A stretch of 64,000 bases of DNA, from assembly GCA_025934735.1 (NCBI GenBank), contig JAICWP010000005.1:124001-188000 (forward strand), read 5' to 3'. The notes below the pieces were generated by a model. It worked only from the letters and a program-made list of their open reading frames with translations. It searched no databases and was not told the origin of the DNA. This DNA comes from Terriglobales bacterium. Lineage in GTDB: Bacteria; Acidobacteriota; Terriglobia; Terriglobales; Acidobacteriaceae. The position numbers and the translations under genes were made by a program. Positions 33,692-41,200 of the stretch are shown in pieces; the stretch's first letter is position 1; every line of letters begins with the position of its first letter.

Positions 33692-34450
33692 ATGCCAAAG
33701 AAGTCCAGCAAAAAAGGCAAGCAACTATCCAAGGCTGCGGCCAAGCTGCGCCTGCTGAAGTCGCTGCGCTGCACCACGCGGTTCGAGAAACGTGCCTGGG
33801 CGGCGGGCGCCAGGCTGATAGCGGGAGTGGACGAGGTAGGCCGCGGCTCCCTGTTCGGTCCGGTGGTGGCGGCGGCGGTCATCCTCGACCCCAGCTACCG
33901 CATTCGCGGACTGCGCGATTCCAAACTGCTCAAACCGGAGCGCCGCGAGGTGCTGGCGGCGCGCATCCGCGAGCACGCGGTCGCCATTTCCGTGGCCGCG
34001 GTGGACAACGCCCGCATTGACCAGCTCAACATTTATTGGGCATCGGTTGAAGCCATGGTGGAAGCCGTGCGCCGGCTCTCGCCCAATGCTGATTACCTGC
34101 TGATTGACGCCCTGCGCATCCCCTGGGAATGCCCACAGACCAAAATCATTCACGGCGACGCACTCTCCGCCTCCATTGCCGCCGCCTCCATCATCGCCAA
34201 AGTAGAGCGCGACCGCCTGGTGCGCGAGTGGGCGCCCGTCTTCCCCGCTTATGATCTCGCCTCCAACAAGGGCTACAGCGCCCCCAAGCACATCGCTGCC
34301 CTGCGCAAATACGGCCCTTCTCCCCTGCACCGCCAGTCCTTTGCCCCGGTGTGGATGGCTCCCGCGCCGCAAGAGGTGCTGGAGTTCATGCTGTCCGACG
34401 TGGCCGAAGAAGTTGCGGAAGAAGCGGCAGAGGCAATCGCCGGGGATTAA
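33692..34450 (+). CDS. rnhB: Ribonuclease HII
   Basis: A 252-residue RNase HII, which removes ribonucleotides and RNA primers from DNA. The active site GVDEVGRGSLFGPV includes D47 and E48; later acidic residues are in LLIDALRIP and in the YDLASNKGY segment. The N-terminus carries a Lys-rich extension of about 30 residues (KKSSKKGK), and the C-terminus an acidic, Glu-rich helix. It is transcribed divergently from the TonB receptor. Confidence 0.94.
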   Translation: MPKKSSKKGKQLSKAAAKLRLLKSLRCTTRFEKRAWAAGARLIAGVDEVGRGSLFGPVVAAAVILDPSYRIRGLRDSKLLKPERREVLAARIREHAVAISVAAVDNARIDQLNIYWASVEAMVEAVRRLSPNADYLLIDALRIPWECPQTKIIHGDALSASIAAASIIAKVERDRLVREWAPVFPAYDLASNKGYSAPKHIAALRKYGPSPLHRQSFAPVWMAPAPQEVLEFMLSDVAEEVAEEAAEAIAGD

Positions 34451-34470
34451 TTTCTACTCGGCTCGGGTGG

Positions 34471-34499
34471 CCCACTCAAGCGGTTTTTGCTTGAGTGGG
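34471..34499 (+). terminator. Strong hairpin after rnhB
   Basis: CCCACTCAAGC (34471-34481) and GCTTGAGTGGG (34489-34499) form a perfect 11-bp stem with a 7-nt loop, starting 20 nt after the rnhB stop. There is no U-tract, so it may be a processing or attenuation hairpin rather than a classic terminator. Confidence 0.5.
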
Positions 34500-34565
34500 G
34501 TAGTTTGCACTCACAGAACACTTCTGAGATGAGTACCGGGTACCGCTGGCTACGGCCTCCTGATT

Positions 34566-34571
34566 TATTCT
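34566..34571 (+). promoter_or_regulatory. -10-like TATTCT close to the PIG-L gene start
   Basis: TATTCT ends 7 nt before the ATG at 34579. There is no Shine-Dalgarno and no good -35 box. This fits a leaderless promoter. Confidence 0.4.
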
Positions 34572-34578
34572 GGAATAC

Positions 34579-35322
34579 ATGCACCGACTGCTCTGCCTCA
34601 CCGCGCACCCCGACGATGAAGCCGGCAACTTTGGCGGCTCGCTGCTGCTCTACCGAGAGCGCGGCGTCGAAACTCACGTCATCTGCCTGACACCCGGACA
34701 GGCCGCCTCTAACCGCGGCGGCGCCCGCACCGACCAGGAACTGGCCACGCTGCGGCGCAAGGAGTTCGCCGCCTCCTGCGAAATTCTGAAGGTTGCGCAT
34801 GCCGATGTGCTCGACTACGCCGACGCTCACCTGCACCGCATTGACCTTTACAGCGTGGTGGCGGAGCTGACCCGGCGCATGCGCCAGATTCGTCCGCAGG
34901 TGGTGCTGACCTTCGGCCCCGAGGGCGGCATCACCGGCCACCCCGACCACGGCATGGCCGGCATCTTCGCCAGCCTCGCCTTCCAGTGGGCGGGCCGCAG
35001 CAACCGCTTCCCGGAACAACTGCAGGACGGAGTAAGCCTCTACCGCCCGCAGAAACTCTACTACGCTGCCGCTCCCTTCGCCCTGCCGAATCGCCAGCCG
35101 ATTTCGCCGCCGCCGGCCACCATCACCATCAACATCGGCAAATTTCTGGAAGACAAGATTTGCGCCTTCAAGTCGCACACCAGCCAGGCGCCGCTATTCC
35201 CGATCTTCGAAAACGGAGTGCGCCAGCGCGGCGCAAAAGAAGAATTTCACCTGGCGGCCACCAGCACGCCAGGGGCGCTCAAGCCGGAAAATGACTTGTT
35301 TGACGGAATAATCGAGGACTGA
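34579..35322 (+). CDS. PIG-L family deacetylase (LmbE-like)
   Basis: A 247-residue zinc deacetylase with the signature AHPDDE at residues 9-14 and the later HPDHGMAG motif (about 115-122) that gives the third zinc ligand. Members remove acetyl groups from N-acetylglucosaminyl or bacillithiol/mycothiol-type conjugates. Acidobacteria often carry several LmbE-like proteins, and bacillithiol BshB-type activity is possible, but no bshA or bshC is nearby. The gene converges with the M61 peptidase through a long inverted repeat. Confidence 0.88.
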   Translation: MHRLLCLTAHPDDEAGNFGGSLLLYRERGVETHVICLTPGQAASNRGGARTDQELATLRRKEFAASCEILKVAHADVLDYADAHLHRIDLYSVVAELTRRMRQIRPQVVLTFGPEGGITGHPDHGMAGIFASLAFQWAGRSNRFPEQLQDGVSLYRPQKLYYAAAPFALPNRQPISPPPATITINIGKFLEDKICAFKSHTSQAPLFPIFENGVRQRGAKEEFHLAATSTPGALKPENDLFDGIIED

Positions 35323-35403
35323 TCACCACGGAGGCACAGAGGCACGGAGAACTTCACCCTCGTGAATTATGAATTTCTCTGTGTCTCCGTGTCTCCGTGG
35401 TGA
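35323..35403. repeat. 29-bp inverted repeat between convergent genes
   Basis: Arms 35323-35351 and 35375-35403 are inverted copies of a word built on CACGGAGGCACAGAGG / CTCTGTGTCTCCGTG, with a 23-nt loop. This word family is common in environmental bacterial genomes. It could fold as a bidirectional terminator for the PIG-L and M61 genes. Confidence 0.7.
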
Positions 35404-35405
35404 AA

Positions 35406-37310
35406 TCACCTTGCCGGGAGCGCCTTGATGATCTCGCTCAGCAAATCGGGCTGATTTGCCGCGCGCTCCAGGTGGGGATACATCTCGCCGCCGTGATAGT
35501 TCAGCGAGTAGGTGGTGAAGTAATCGGTGTTCTCCACCAGCAGCTGCAGCGGCCCGCTTGCCGTCTTCGTCGCCTTCAGCGCATCGTGCCAAACTTCCGG
35601 CGTGAACTTGCGGCTGTTGACCGCAATTACCTTCATGCCCGGCCCGATCCCGGCTTCGGCGGCGAGCCCGCCATGCACCGTATCCACCACCGTGCCGTCG
35701 TCGCGCAACAGCAGGCCCACGGAATATTCGGCGTTGATGGCCTTGCGCTCTTGCTCGGAGAGTTTCGACATTGCCGAGGGCGTGTCCGTGTACACCACGC
35801 GCCAGCCGCTGCCCTCAATGCCGCCCAGGGGCGCGTGCGCCGCCTTGCTGGTCAGCCGCTCGTGCCAGAAGCCACGCCAGTCATAAGGAGCAATCTGGTT
35901 GAGGGCATTCACCAGCTCGTCAAAGGTGTAGGGCTTCACCATGGGCGCCTGGCCCGGCTGCGGCGTCGCGCCGGCGTAAAACAGCTTGCAGAAGTCGTTC
36001 AGCGATTTCTGGTTGTGCGTCTGCTGGCGGATGATGACGTCAGCCCATAGCCAGTCGAGGACGCCTTCATCGTAAAAATCGGTGCCGCGCCGCCACGAAT
36101 CCCATGCCTCGGAGGAAAAGTACAAAAGCTGCGCCGCGTCGTTGGTGTCCTGCAGGTCGCGCCAGGTGCGCCCCGGACGATGATCGAGCTCCGCGCCGAT
36201 GCTGGCCAGCGCATCACGATAGTCCTGCGGCGTCCACAAGCCGCTGCGCGCGGTGAGCACGTCGCCCAGATACGAGGTGAGCCCTTCGTAAACCCAAAGC
36301 ATGGTGGTGACCATGGGCTGCTCGTAGTCGGGCGTGGTCAGGTCGGCGGGACGGCGGTACTTGCCGTTCCAGGAGTGGACATACTCGTGCGGCAGAAGGC
36401 CGGCTACCAACTTGCGCTCGCTGGGATCGGTCAGCCCGCGCTCTCCCACCCGGCTGTCGTCTGATTCGTGGTGCTCCAGCCCGAAATGCGCCACGTGGTC
36501 GCTCAGGCTGTAGAGAAAGTGGTAGTCGCGATAGTGACGCGCGCCGAACAGCGCATAGGCCTGCGCCACCAGGTTGCGGTACTGCTGCCAGACGTCCTGC
36601 GGCGCGTCCAGAGCGGCGGCGCTATCGGCGGCAATATCCATCTCGTGGGTGGGATACTCTCCCGCCGGGCTCAGCGGCACCACCTTCAGATACTCGCCCG
36701 CGATTACCGGTGAATCCACCAGGGTGTAAAGCGAAGCCGGCTTGAACTGGATTTCGTCGCCGCTGTGGCTGGCCACCGGCAGGGCGCTCCCGAACTGCCA
36801 ACCCGGGGGCAGGCGCAGGCTAGCGGTATAAGTAATCTGGTCCGCCGGCCAGCCTTTGGGGTAGAGCAGCACCTGGTTGAAACTGACGACGGTCATGCGC
36901 GCCGTGGCCGAAGCCGCTCCCGAAAAACCACGCTCTGCCGCCGGCGAGAGGTAATCCAGCGACGCTTCCACGCTGGTCACGCCGGCCGGCACCTCCACGT
37001 TGATGGTGAACATGTCCAGCAGGTCGCGGCGCCAGTTCAGCGTCTGCCCGTTGCCAGTGAACTTCAGCCCAGCCAGGTCCACAATCGGCCCGTCCGGCGC
37101 GTGTTCCCCGGGAATCCACTTGGGGTAATAAAGGGTCAGCGTGCCAGGCGTGGCGGGGATGGTCAGCGTGGCATGAAAGATCTTGCGCGCTGCCTGGGTG
37201 GCGTCCACCGCCAGCCTGATGCTGGGCGCCTTGGGTTGAGCCAGGATGGGAATAGAAAAAACCAAGACAACAATGGCCGCGACCAGCGCACGGCAGCGGG
37301 GGAAAGACAT
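35406..37310 (-). CDS. M61 family peptidase (glycyl-aminopeptidase-like) with C-terminal PDZ domain
   Basis: A 634-residue secreted or periplasmic metallopeptidase. A signal peptide (about 1-25, ALVAAIVVLVFSIPILA) is followed by the M61 N-terminal beta domain. The catalytic zinc motif HEYVH is at 308-312, and a PDZ domain follows near 500-600 (GLLLRDDGTVVDTVHGGLAAEAGIGPGMKV). The start was set at ATG 37310 because AGGAG lies 7 nt upstream; the ATG two codons earlier has only 1 nt of spacing, and the longer ORF has no ribosome-binding site. M61 enzymes cleave N-terminal glycine or act as general aminopeptidases. Confidence 0.9.
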   Translation of the reverse strand: MSFPRCRALVAAIVVLVFSIPILAQPKAPSIRLAVDATQAARKIFHATLTIPATPGTLTLYYPKWIPGEHAPDGPIVDLAGLKFTGNGQTLNWRRDLLDMFTINVEVPAGVTSVEASLDYLSPAAERGFSGAASATARMTVVSFNQVLLYPKGWPADQITYTASLRLPPGWQFGSALPVASHSGDEIQFKPASLYTLVDSPVIAGEYLKVVPLSPAGEYPTHEMDIAADSAAALDAPQDVWQQYRNLVAQAYALFGARHYRDYHFLYSLSDHVAHFGLEHHESDDSRVGERGLTDPSERKLVAGLLPHEYVHSWNGKYRRPADLTTPDYEQPMVTTMLWVYEGLTSYLGDVLTARSGLWTPQDYRDALASIGAELDHRPGRTWRDLQDTNDAAQLLYFSSEAWDSWRRGTDFYDEGVLDWLWADVIIRQQTHNQKSLNDFCKLFYAGATPQPGQAPMVKPYTFDELVNALNQIAPYDWRGFWHERLTSKAAHAPLGGIEGSGWRVVYTDTPSAMSKLSEQERKAINAEYSVGLLLRDDGTVVDTVHGGLAAEAGIGPGMKVIAVNSRKFTPEVWHDALKATKTASGPLQLLVENTDYFTTYSLNYHGGEMYPHLERAANQPDLLSEIIKALPAR

Positions 37311-37715
37311 GCGCATGCTCCTGCTACTGCAAAGTTCAGCCCTGTGGGCGAAAACTAATGAATATATCAGTTTGGAGCGCGCGCTGTCGAAAGCGGGACA
37401 TGTCGTATAGCGATATAACGCCGTTGCCACCGCCGAGACGCCGAGAAAATCTCAACGCAGAGAACGCAGGGAAAATCCTAGGGGAAAGCACTTGAAGAAT
37501 TCGCTGGAGCAGCCAATGCGCCCGGCTGGCCAACTCTCAACTATTGTCTTTAGCACCCCAGAAAGTCTCAACGCGGAGAACGCAGAGAAAATCCTGGGGG
37601 AAGACAGTTGAAACACTCGCTGGAGCAGCCGTCCAGGCCTTCTACGCAGACTCTGAGATTTTCTTTGCGACCTCTGCGAGAAAAGCTTTTCTCGGCGTCT
37701 CGGCGGTGAATGGTT
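37311..37715. other. 405-nt gene-free region with two 65-bp direct repeats and GAGACGCCGAGAA words
   Basis: Upstream of the M61 gene. Two direct copies (37450-37514 and 37566-37630) share about 86 percent identity, each beginning TCTCAACGC and ending GGAGCAGCC, 51 nt apart. Flanking words CCGCCGAGACGCCGAGAAAA (about 37430) and CTCGGCGTCTCGGCGG (about 37692) are inverted relative to each other, so the whole region can fold. The M61 promoter must lie near 37320-37400. Confidence 0.65.
37450..37630. repeat. 65-bp direct repeat pair
   Basis: Copies at 37450-37514 and 37566-37630. Nine mismatches over 65 bp by eye. Each carries an internal TCTCAACGC-rich word of the family seen at 18531 and 35323. 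Confidence 0.7.
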
Positions 37716-39203
37716 TTATTGGTGCTCGCCGCTTTTGAACTCCGTCCACGGCCCGGCTTTCATGTCGCGCAGCTTGGAGCTTTGCCAGGAATATTCCGGG
37801 TGCGCCGCCAGGAAATCCTTAGCCAAAAAATCTTCGCCACAGGGATGTCCGGCCCGCGCCCACAAGCCCATATGGGCTGCCAGTTGGCTGTCTGTCGCTT
37901 TGCCCTGCACCGCCCCGCCGGGATAGTACGGGCCCCAATCCCACTCGGGAATGCCGCGCGAGGAAACGTCGGTGTGCCCGCACAAGGTACGCTCGTCGGC
38001 ATCTTCTTTCTTTTGGTAGCTGTCATCGTGGTCGGCGAGGAATTTCTCCGCCATGGCTACATCAATGTTGCCTTTGTTTTCCTTCATCAGCCCTTCCCAC
38101 CGCGCTCGCCGCGCATTGGGCGAAGAGCCACCGTTGTTGGAATCGAAGGTGGTCTCGTCTTTGAGCACCTGCGGGTCGCGGGCGAAATTGGAGCTGACGA
38201 AGTAGCCGTCTTTAGTCTTCCATAGCGGCGTGTGCTTTAGGCCCAGCTCGAGATAGCCGATCTCGCCCGTTTTGCGGTCGCCGATTAACCAGTCATTGGC
38301 ATAGCCGCCGTTATCGCCCTGGCGCATGATTTTGGCGTAGCTATCAATGGAATTGGCATACTGCAGCGCCTTACGCGAGCGCACAAATTCGGGAATGCCG
38401 TTCGGATCCCAGCCGTGGAACTGCGTGATGGTGGTTTCGCTGACCATGAGCCCGTCGGAGTTGATGCCGAAATCGTCGTCGCTCGTGATCACCCCGGGGA
38501 TGCCATCCATCAGGATGCGGTAGCCGTGCTGCGGCGCGATATCGAACATCACCGTCCAGCGCGAGCCCACCAGGTAGCTGGTCCAGTTGTTGTGCGCGAT
38601 CACGATCTGGTGGTCCTTGGTGTAGCTGCCCGTGGCCACAAAAGCGCTGCAATTGCCAGGGCTGTGCAGAGACGGCGCGCTGGCCACCTTATTTTTATCG
38701 TTCAGCCAGGGCACGTAGTAGTCGGGAACTTCTTCGAAAGCATTGAGCGCCACCACGTCATCCACGTCCAGCGCCACGCCGCGCTCCTTGAGTCCTTCGG
38801 CGATGCCGGTCAGCTCCTGCCGGTACTCCGCCTCAATATGCTGCCACAACATTTTGTGCGCTGTAGCGCGGAAGAACTGCCAGTCGCGCTTGGTGTCATG
38901 CACATCGCGCAACTGGATGGCCTGGAACGTGTCCTCGATCTCCGGCGCCAGCAAATAGCCGTGCTGGAATCCGATCTGCTCCGGCGTGCCTTCCAGGTGC
39001 ACATAAGTCCAGCCGCCGCGCTGGAACCTGTACGCGCCCTGCAAGCGGGGATCTTTGGCCCCGGTATTTTGGCGTGCCGGTTTGCGTCCCGCCGCCTCCA
39101 AGACTGGGCGTGGCCCGCTAAGCAGAAAGAAAGCGGCCGCGCAGAGACTGATCAGCAGCAGGCTAGCGATGGGAAGGAACTGAGCACGTGATGGACTCTG
39201 CAT
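37716..39203 (-). CDS. Phospholipase B-like (C45/Ntn-type) secreted hydrolase
   Basis: A 495-residue protein with a signal anchor (about 10-30) and an Ntn-hydrolase domain of the phospholipase-B-like family. The likely nucleophile is C185 in SPGNCSAFVATG, which would be exposed by autoprocessing. Later segments (IAHNNWTSY, FDIAPQHGYRILMDGIPG, GINSDGLMVSETTITQ) fit the family. The family was first described in eukaryotic lysosomes (PLBD). Substrates could be phospholipid, an acyl-amide or a peptide. It is transcribed alone, divergently from tmk. Confidence 0.85.
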   Translation of the reverse strand: MQSPSRAQFLPIASLLLISLCAAAFFLLSGPRPVLEAAGRKPARQNTGAKDPRLQGAYRFQRGGWTYVHLEGTPEQIGFQHGYLLAPEIEDTFQAIQLRDVHDTKRDWQFFRATAHKMLWQHIEAEYRQELTGIAEGLKERGVALDVDDVVALNAFEEVPDYYVPWLNDKNKVASAPSLHSPGNCSAFVATGSYTKDHQIVIAHNNWTSYLVGSRWTVMFDIAPQHGYRILMDGIPGVITSDDDFGINSDGLMVSETTITQFHGWDPNGIPEFVRSRKALQYANSIDSYAKIMRQGDNGGYANDWLIGDRKTGEIGYLELGLKHTPLWKTKDGYFVSSNFARDPQVLKDETTFDSNNGGSSPNARRARWEGLMKENKGNIDVAMAEKFLADHDDSYQKKEDADERTLCGHTDVSSRGIPEWDWGPYYPGGAVQGKATDSQLAAHMGLWARAGHPCGEDFLAKDFLAAHPEYSWQSSKLRDMKAGPWTEFKSGEHQ

Positions 39204-39328
39204 TTTCTACAACTCCTGAGTGCGGGACGAACTCGCGCCAGCATTATACGATTTCAGCCTTTTCGCACGATCATACCCGCTCCTCAACTGACTCAATCTT
39301 CAATCCTCAATCGCCAATCGCCTGCTGC

Positions 39329-39334
39329 TATGAT
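39329..39334 (+). promoter_or_regulatory. -10-like TATGAT close to the tmk start
   Basis: TATGAT ends 6 nt before the GTG at 39341. No Shine-Dalgarno is present. This again suggests a leaderless transcript. Confidence 0.4.
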
Positions 39335-39340
39335 TTCCCC

Positions 39341-40021
39341 GTGGCCGCGCGGAGAGGCATCTTCATAACCATCGAAGGCTTGGACGGGTGCGGCAAGAGC
39401 ACGCAACTGGAGAGACTTGCCGGCGTTTTGCGGGCCGACAGCCTGGATGTCCTGGCCACTCGCGAACCCGGCGGCACCGCGCTGGGCGACCGAATCCGCG
39501 GCGTGCTGCTTGATTCTGCCACCACCGGCCTTTCTCCCTGGGCGGAGATGGCGCTCATGTTCGCCTCCCGCGCCCAGCACCTGCACGAGCTCATCCTGCC
39601 GGCTCTGGAAAACGGCCGCATCGTGCTCTGCGACCGCTTTACCGACTCCACCGAAGCTTACCAGGGCGGCGGCCGCAAGCTGGGCAGCGAGGCAGTGCTC
39701 AGCCTGCATCGCGTGCTGTGCGGCAACATCCAGCCCGATCTGACCATCCTGATGGATTCCGAGCCCGGGGCCTCGGTAGCCCGCGCCCGCCGCCGCAATC
39801 GCGCCCGGGCAGCCAGCGATGCCGGCGAAGCCGACGAGAACCGCTTCGAGCGCGAGAGCCGCGCCTTCTTCGACCGGGTCCACAACGCCTATTTGGCCAT
39901 CGCCCGCCGTGAGGCTCACCGCTTTTTCGTGGTGGACGCCCGCCGCTCCCCCGAGGTGGTCCACCCGGAAATCGTGGCCGCCGTCCGCGAGCGTTTGAAG
40001 CTGGCGGCCCGCACCGCCTAG
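39341..40021 (+). CDS. tmk: Thymidylate kinase
   Basis: A 226-residue dTMP kinase (dTMP to dTDP with ATP). The P-loop GLDGCGKST and the TREPGGTALGDRIR motif, which binds dTMP, are present. DRFTDSTEAYQGGGR gives the DR(Y/F) motif and the following region. The start is the GTG at 39341, since in-frame sequence further upstream is repetitive and the family begins just before FITIEGLDG. A TATGAT hexamer lies 6 nt before it. rapZ follows after about 90 nt on the same strand. Confidence 0.93.
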   Translation: MAARRGIFITIEGLDGCGKSTQLERLAGVLRADSLDVLATREPGGTALGDRIRGVLLDSATTGLSPWAEMALMFASRAQHLHELILPALENGRIVLCDRFTDSTEAYQGGGRKLGSEAVLSLHRVLCGNIQPDLTILMDSEPGASVARARRRNRARAASDAGEADENRFERESRAFFDRVHNAYLAIARREAHRFFVVDARRSPEVVHPEIVAAVRERLKLAARTA

Positions 40022-40112
40022 CTCCATCCCCTCAGCGGCTCTGCGTTTGCCTGCTGTTCCAGTTCCGTTGTAGTTTTCCTGCGCCCTTTGCTGCTACCAT
40101 CGCCTTAAGGGC

Positions 40113-41036
40113 ATGGCCTCAACACCTGGAAAATTGACGCGAAACGCGGCCCGCAACGCAGCCGGCCACGGCCACCGCGGCGAATTGCGCCAGTTGGTGA
40201 TTATCAGCGGCATGAGCGGCTCGGGCAAGAAGACGGTGATCAACACCTTCGAGGACCTGGGCTTCTACTGCGTGGACAACCTACCGGTGGACCTCATCCC
40301 GCGCTTCGCCGAGCTGGCGCGCCATTCCGCCGACATCGAGCGCACCGCCATCGTAGTGGACGTGCGCGAGGGCGAGGGCCTGGAAAAGCTGCCCTCCATG
40401 CTCAAGTCGGTGCGCCGCCTGCTGCCAACAACGGTCATTTTCCTGGAAGCCGACGATGCGGTGCTGCTGCGCCGTTATAGCGAAACCCGGCGTCCTCATC
40501 CCCTGGGCGCGGACGAACCGGTCAAGGCGGCGCTGCAGGCGGAACGCAAGCGCCTGCAACCCATCCGCCGCATTGCCGACCTGGTGCTCGACACCTCCAA
40601 GTTCAACGTCCACGAGCTGCGCGCCCACGTCACCCAGCGCTTCCAGCCCGATTCCACCGGCAAGAACATCCTGGTTTCCTGCGTCAGCTTCGGCTATCGC
40701 CAGGGGGTGCCCCAGGACGCCGATCTGGTGTTCGACGTGCGCTTCCTGCCCAACCCCCACTTTGTGCCGGAATTCCGCCCGTACAGCGGACGGCATCCCA
40801 AGGTGGCCAAGTACATCCGCTCGTTTCCCCAGACGCAGGAGTTCATCAAGCGCATCTCCGACCTTCTCATTTACCTGTTGCCGCACTACTTGCGCGAGGG
40901 TAAGAGCTACCTGACTATCGCCTTTGGCTGCACCGGTGGGCAGCACCGCTCGGTGATGATCGCCGAGGACGTGGCCAAGCGTCTGCGCAAGGCGGGGTAT
41001 CGCCTGAAGGTGGGTCACCGCGATATGGCGCGCTAG
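40113..41036 (+). CDS. rapZ: RNase adapter protein RapZ (YvcJ family)
   Basis: A 307-residue P-loop protein. In enterobacteria RapZ guides RNase E to a small RNA controlling glucosamine-6-phosphate synthesis; in other bacteria (YvcJ) its role is less clear. The Walker A segment is GMSGSGKKT (33-41), with Lys where Ser or Thr is usual. EDLGFYCVDNLP and the C-terminal GCTGGQHRSVMIAEDVAKRL are typical. It has no ptsN, hprK or glmS-type neighbours here. Nucleotide hydrolysis may be weakened by the Walker A change. Confidence 0.92.
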   Translation: MASTPGKLTRNAARNAAGHGHRGELRQLVIISGMSGSGKKTVINTFEDLGFYCVDNLPVDLIPRFAELARHSADIERTAIVVDVREGEGLEKLPSMLKSVRRLLPTTVIFLEADDAVLLRRYSETRRPHPLGADEPVKAALQAERKRLQPIRRIADLVLDTSKFNVHELRAHVTQRFQPDSTGKNILVSCVSFGYRQGVPQDADLVFDVRFLPNPHFVPEFRPYSGRHPKVAKYIRSFPQTQEFIKRISDLLIYLLPHYLREGKSYLTIAFGCTGGQHRSVMIAEDVAKRLRKAGYRLKVGHRDMAR

Positions 41037-41149
41037 CGCGGCAATCAGCCTGCACTCTTTTCAAAGCGCGACACTTCAGCCGCGCCCACAACTCCACTTA
41101 TATATATGTCGCGCCTGAAGGCCCTCAGCAGACGCCGCGAGCGATCAGC

Positions 41150-41200
41150 CATTTAGCTAGTCAGCCAGACAGCTAACTGAGCTACCCAGCTATCTCGTCA
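41150..41200. repeat. TAGC-word degenerate repeat block overlapping the glycosyltransferase 3' end
   Basis: TTAGCTAGTCAGCCAGACAG and similar words. The last codons and TAG stop of the glycosyltransferase (41190) lie inside it. Just upstream (41075-41120) is a GCGCGACACTTCAGCCGCGC type hairpin pair around a TATATATAT tract. Confidence 0.55.

Noticed and set aside
34471-34499. HspR HAIR operator
   Set aside because: The arms are ACTCAAG then CTTGAGT, the reverse of the HAIR order, and the site lies downstream of rnhB. It is a hairpin.
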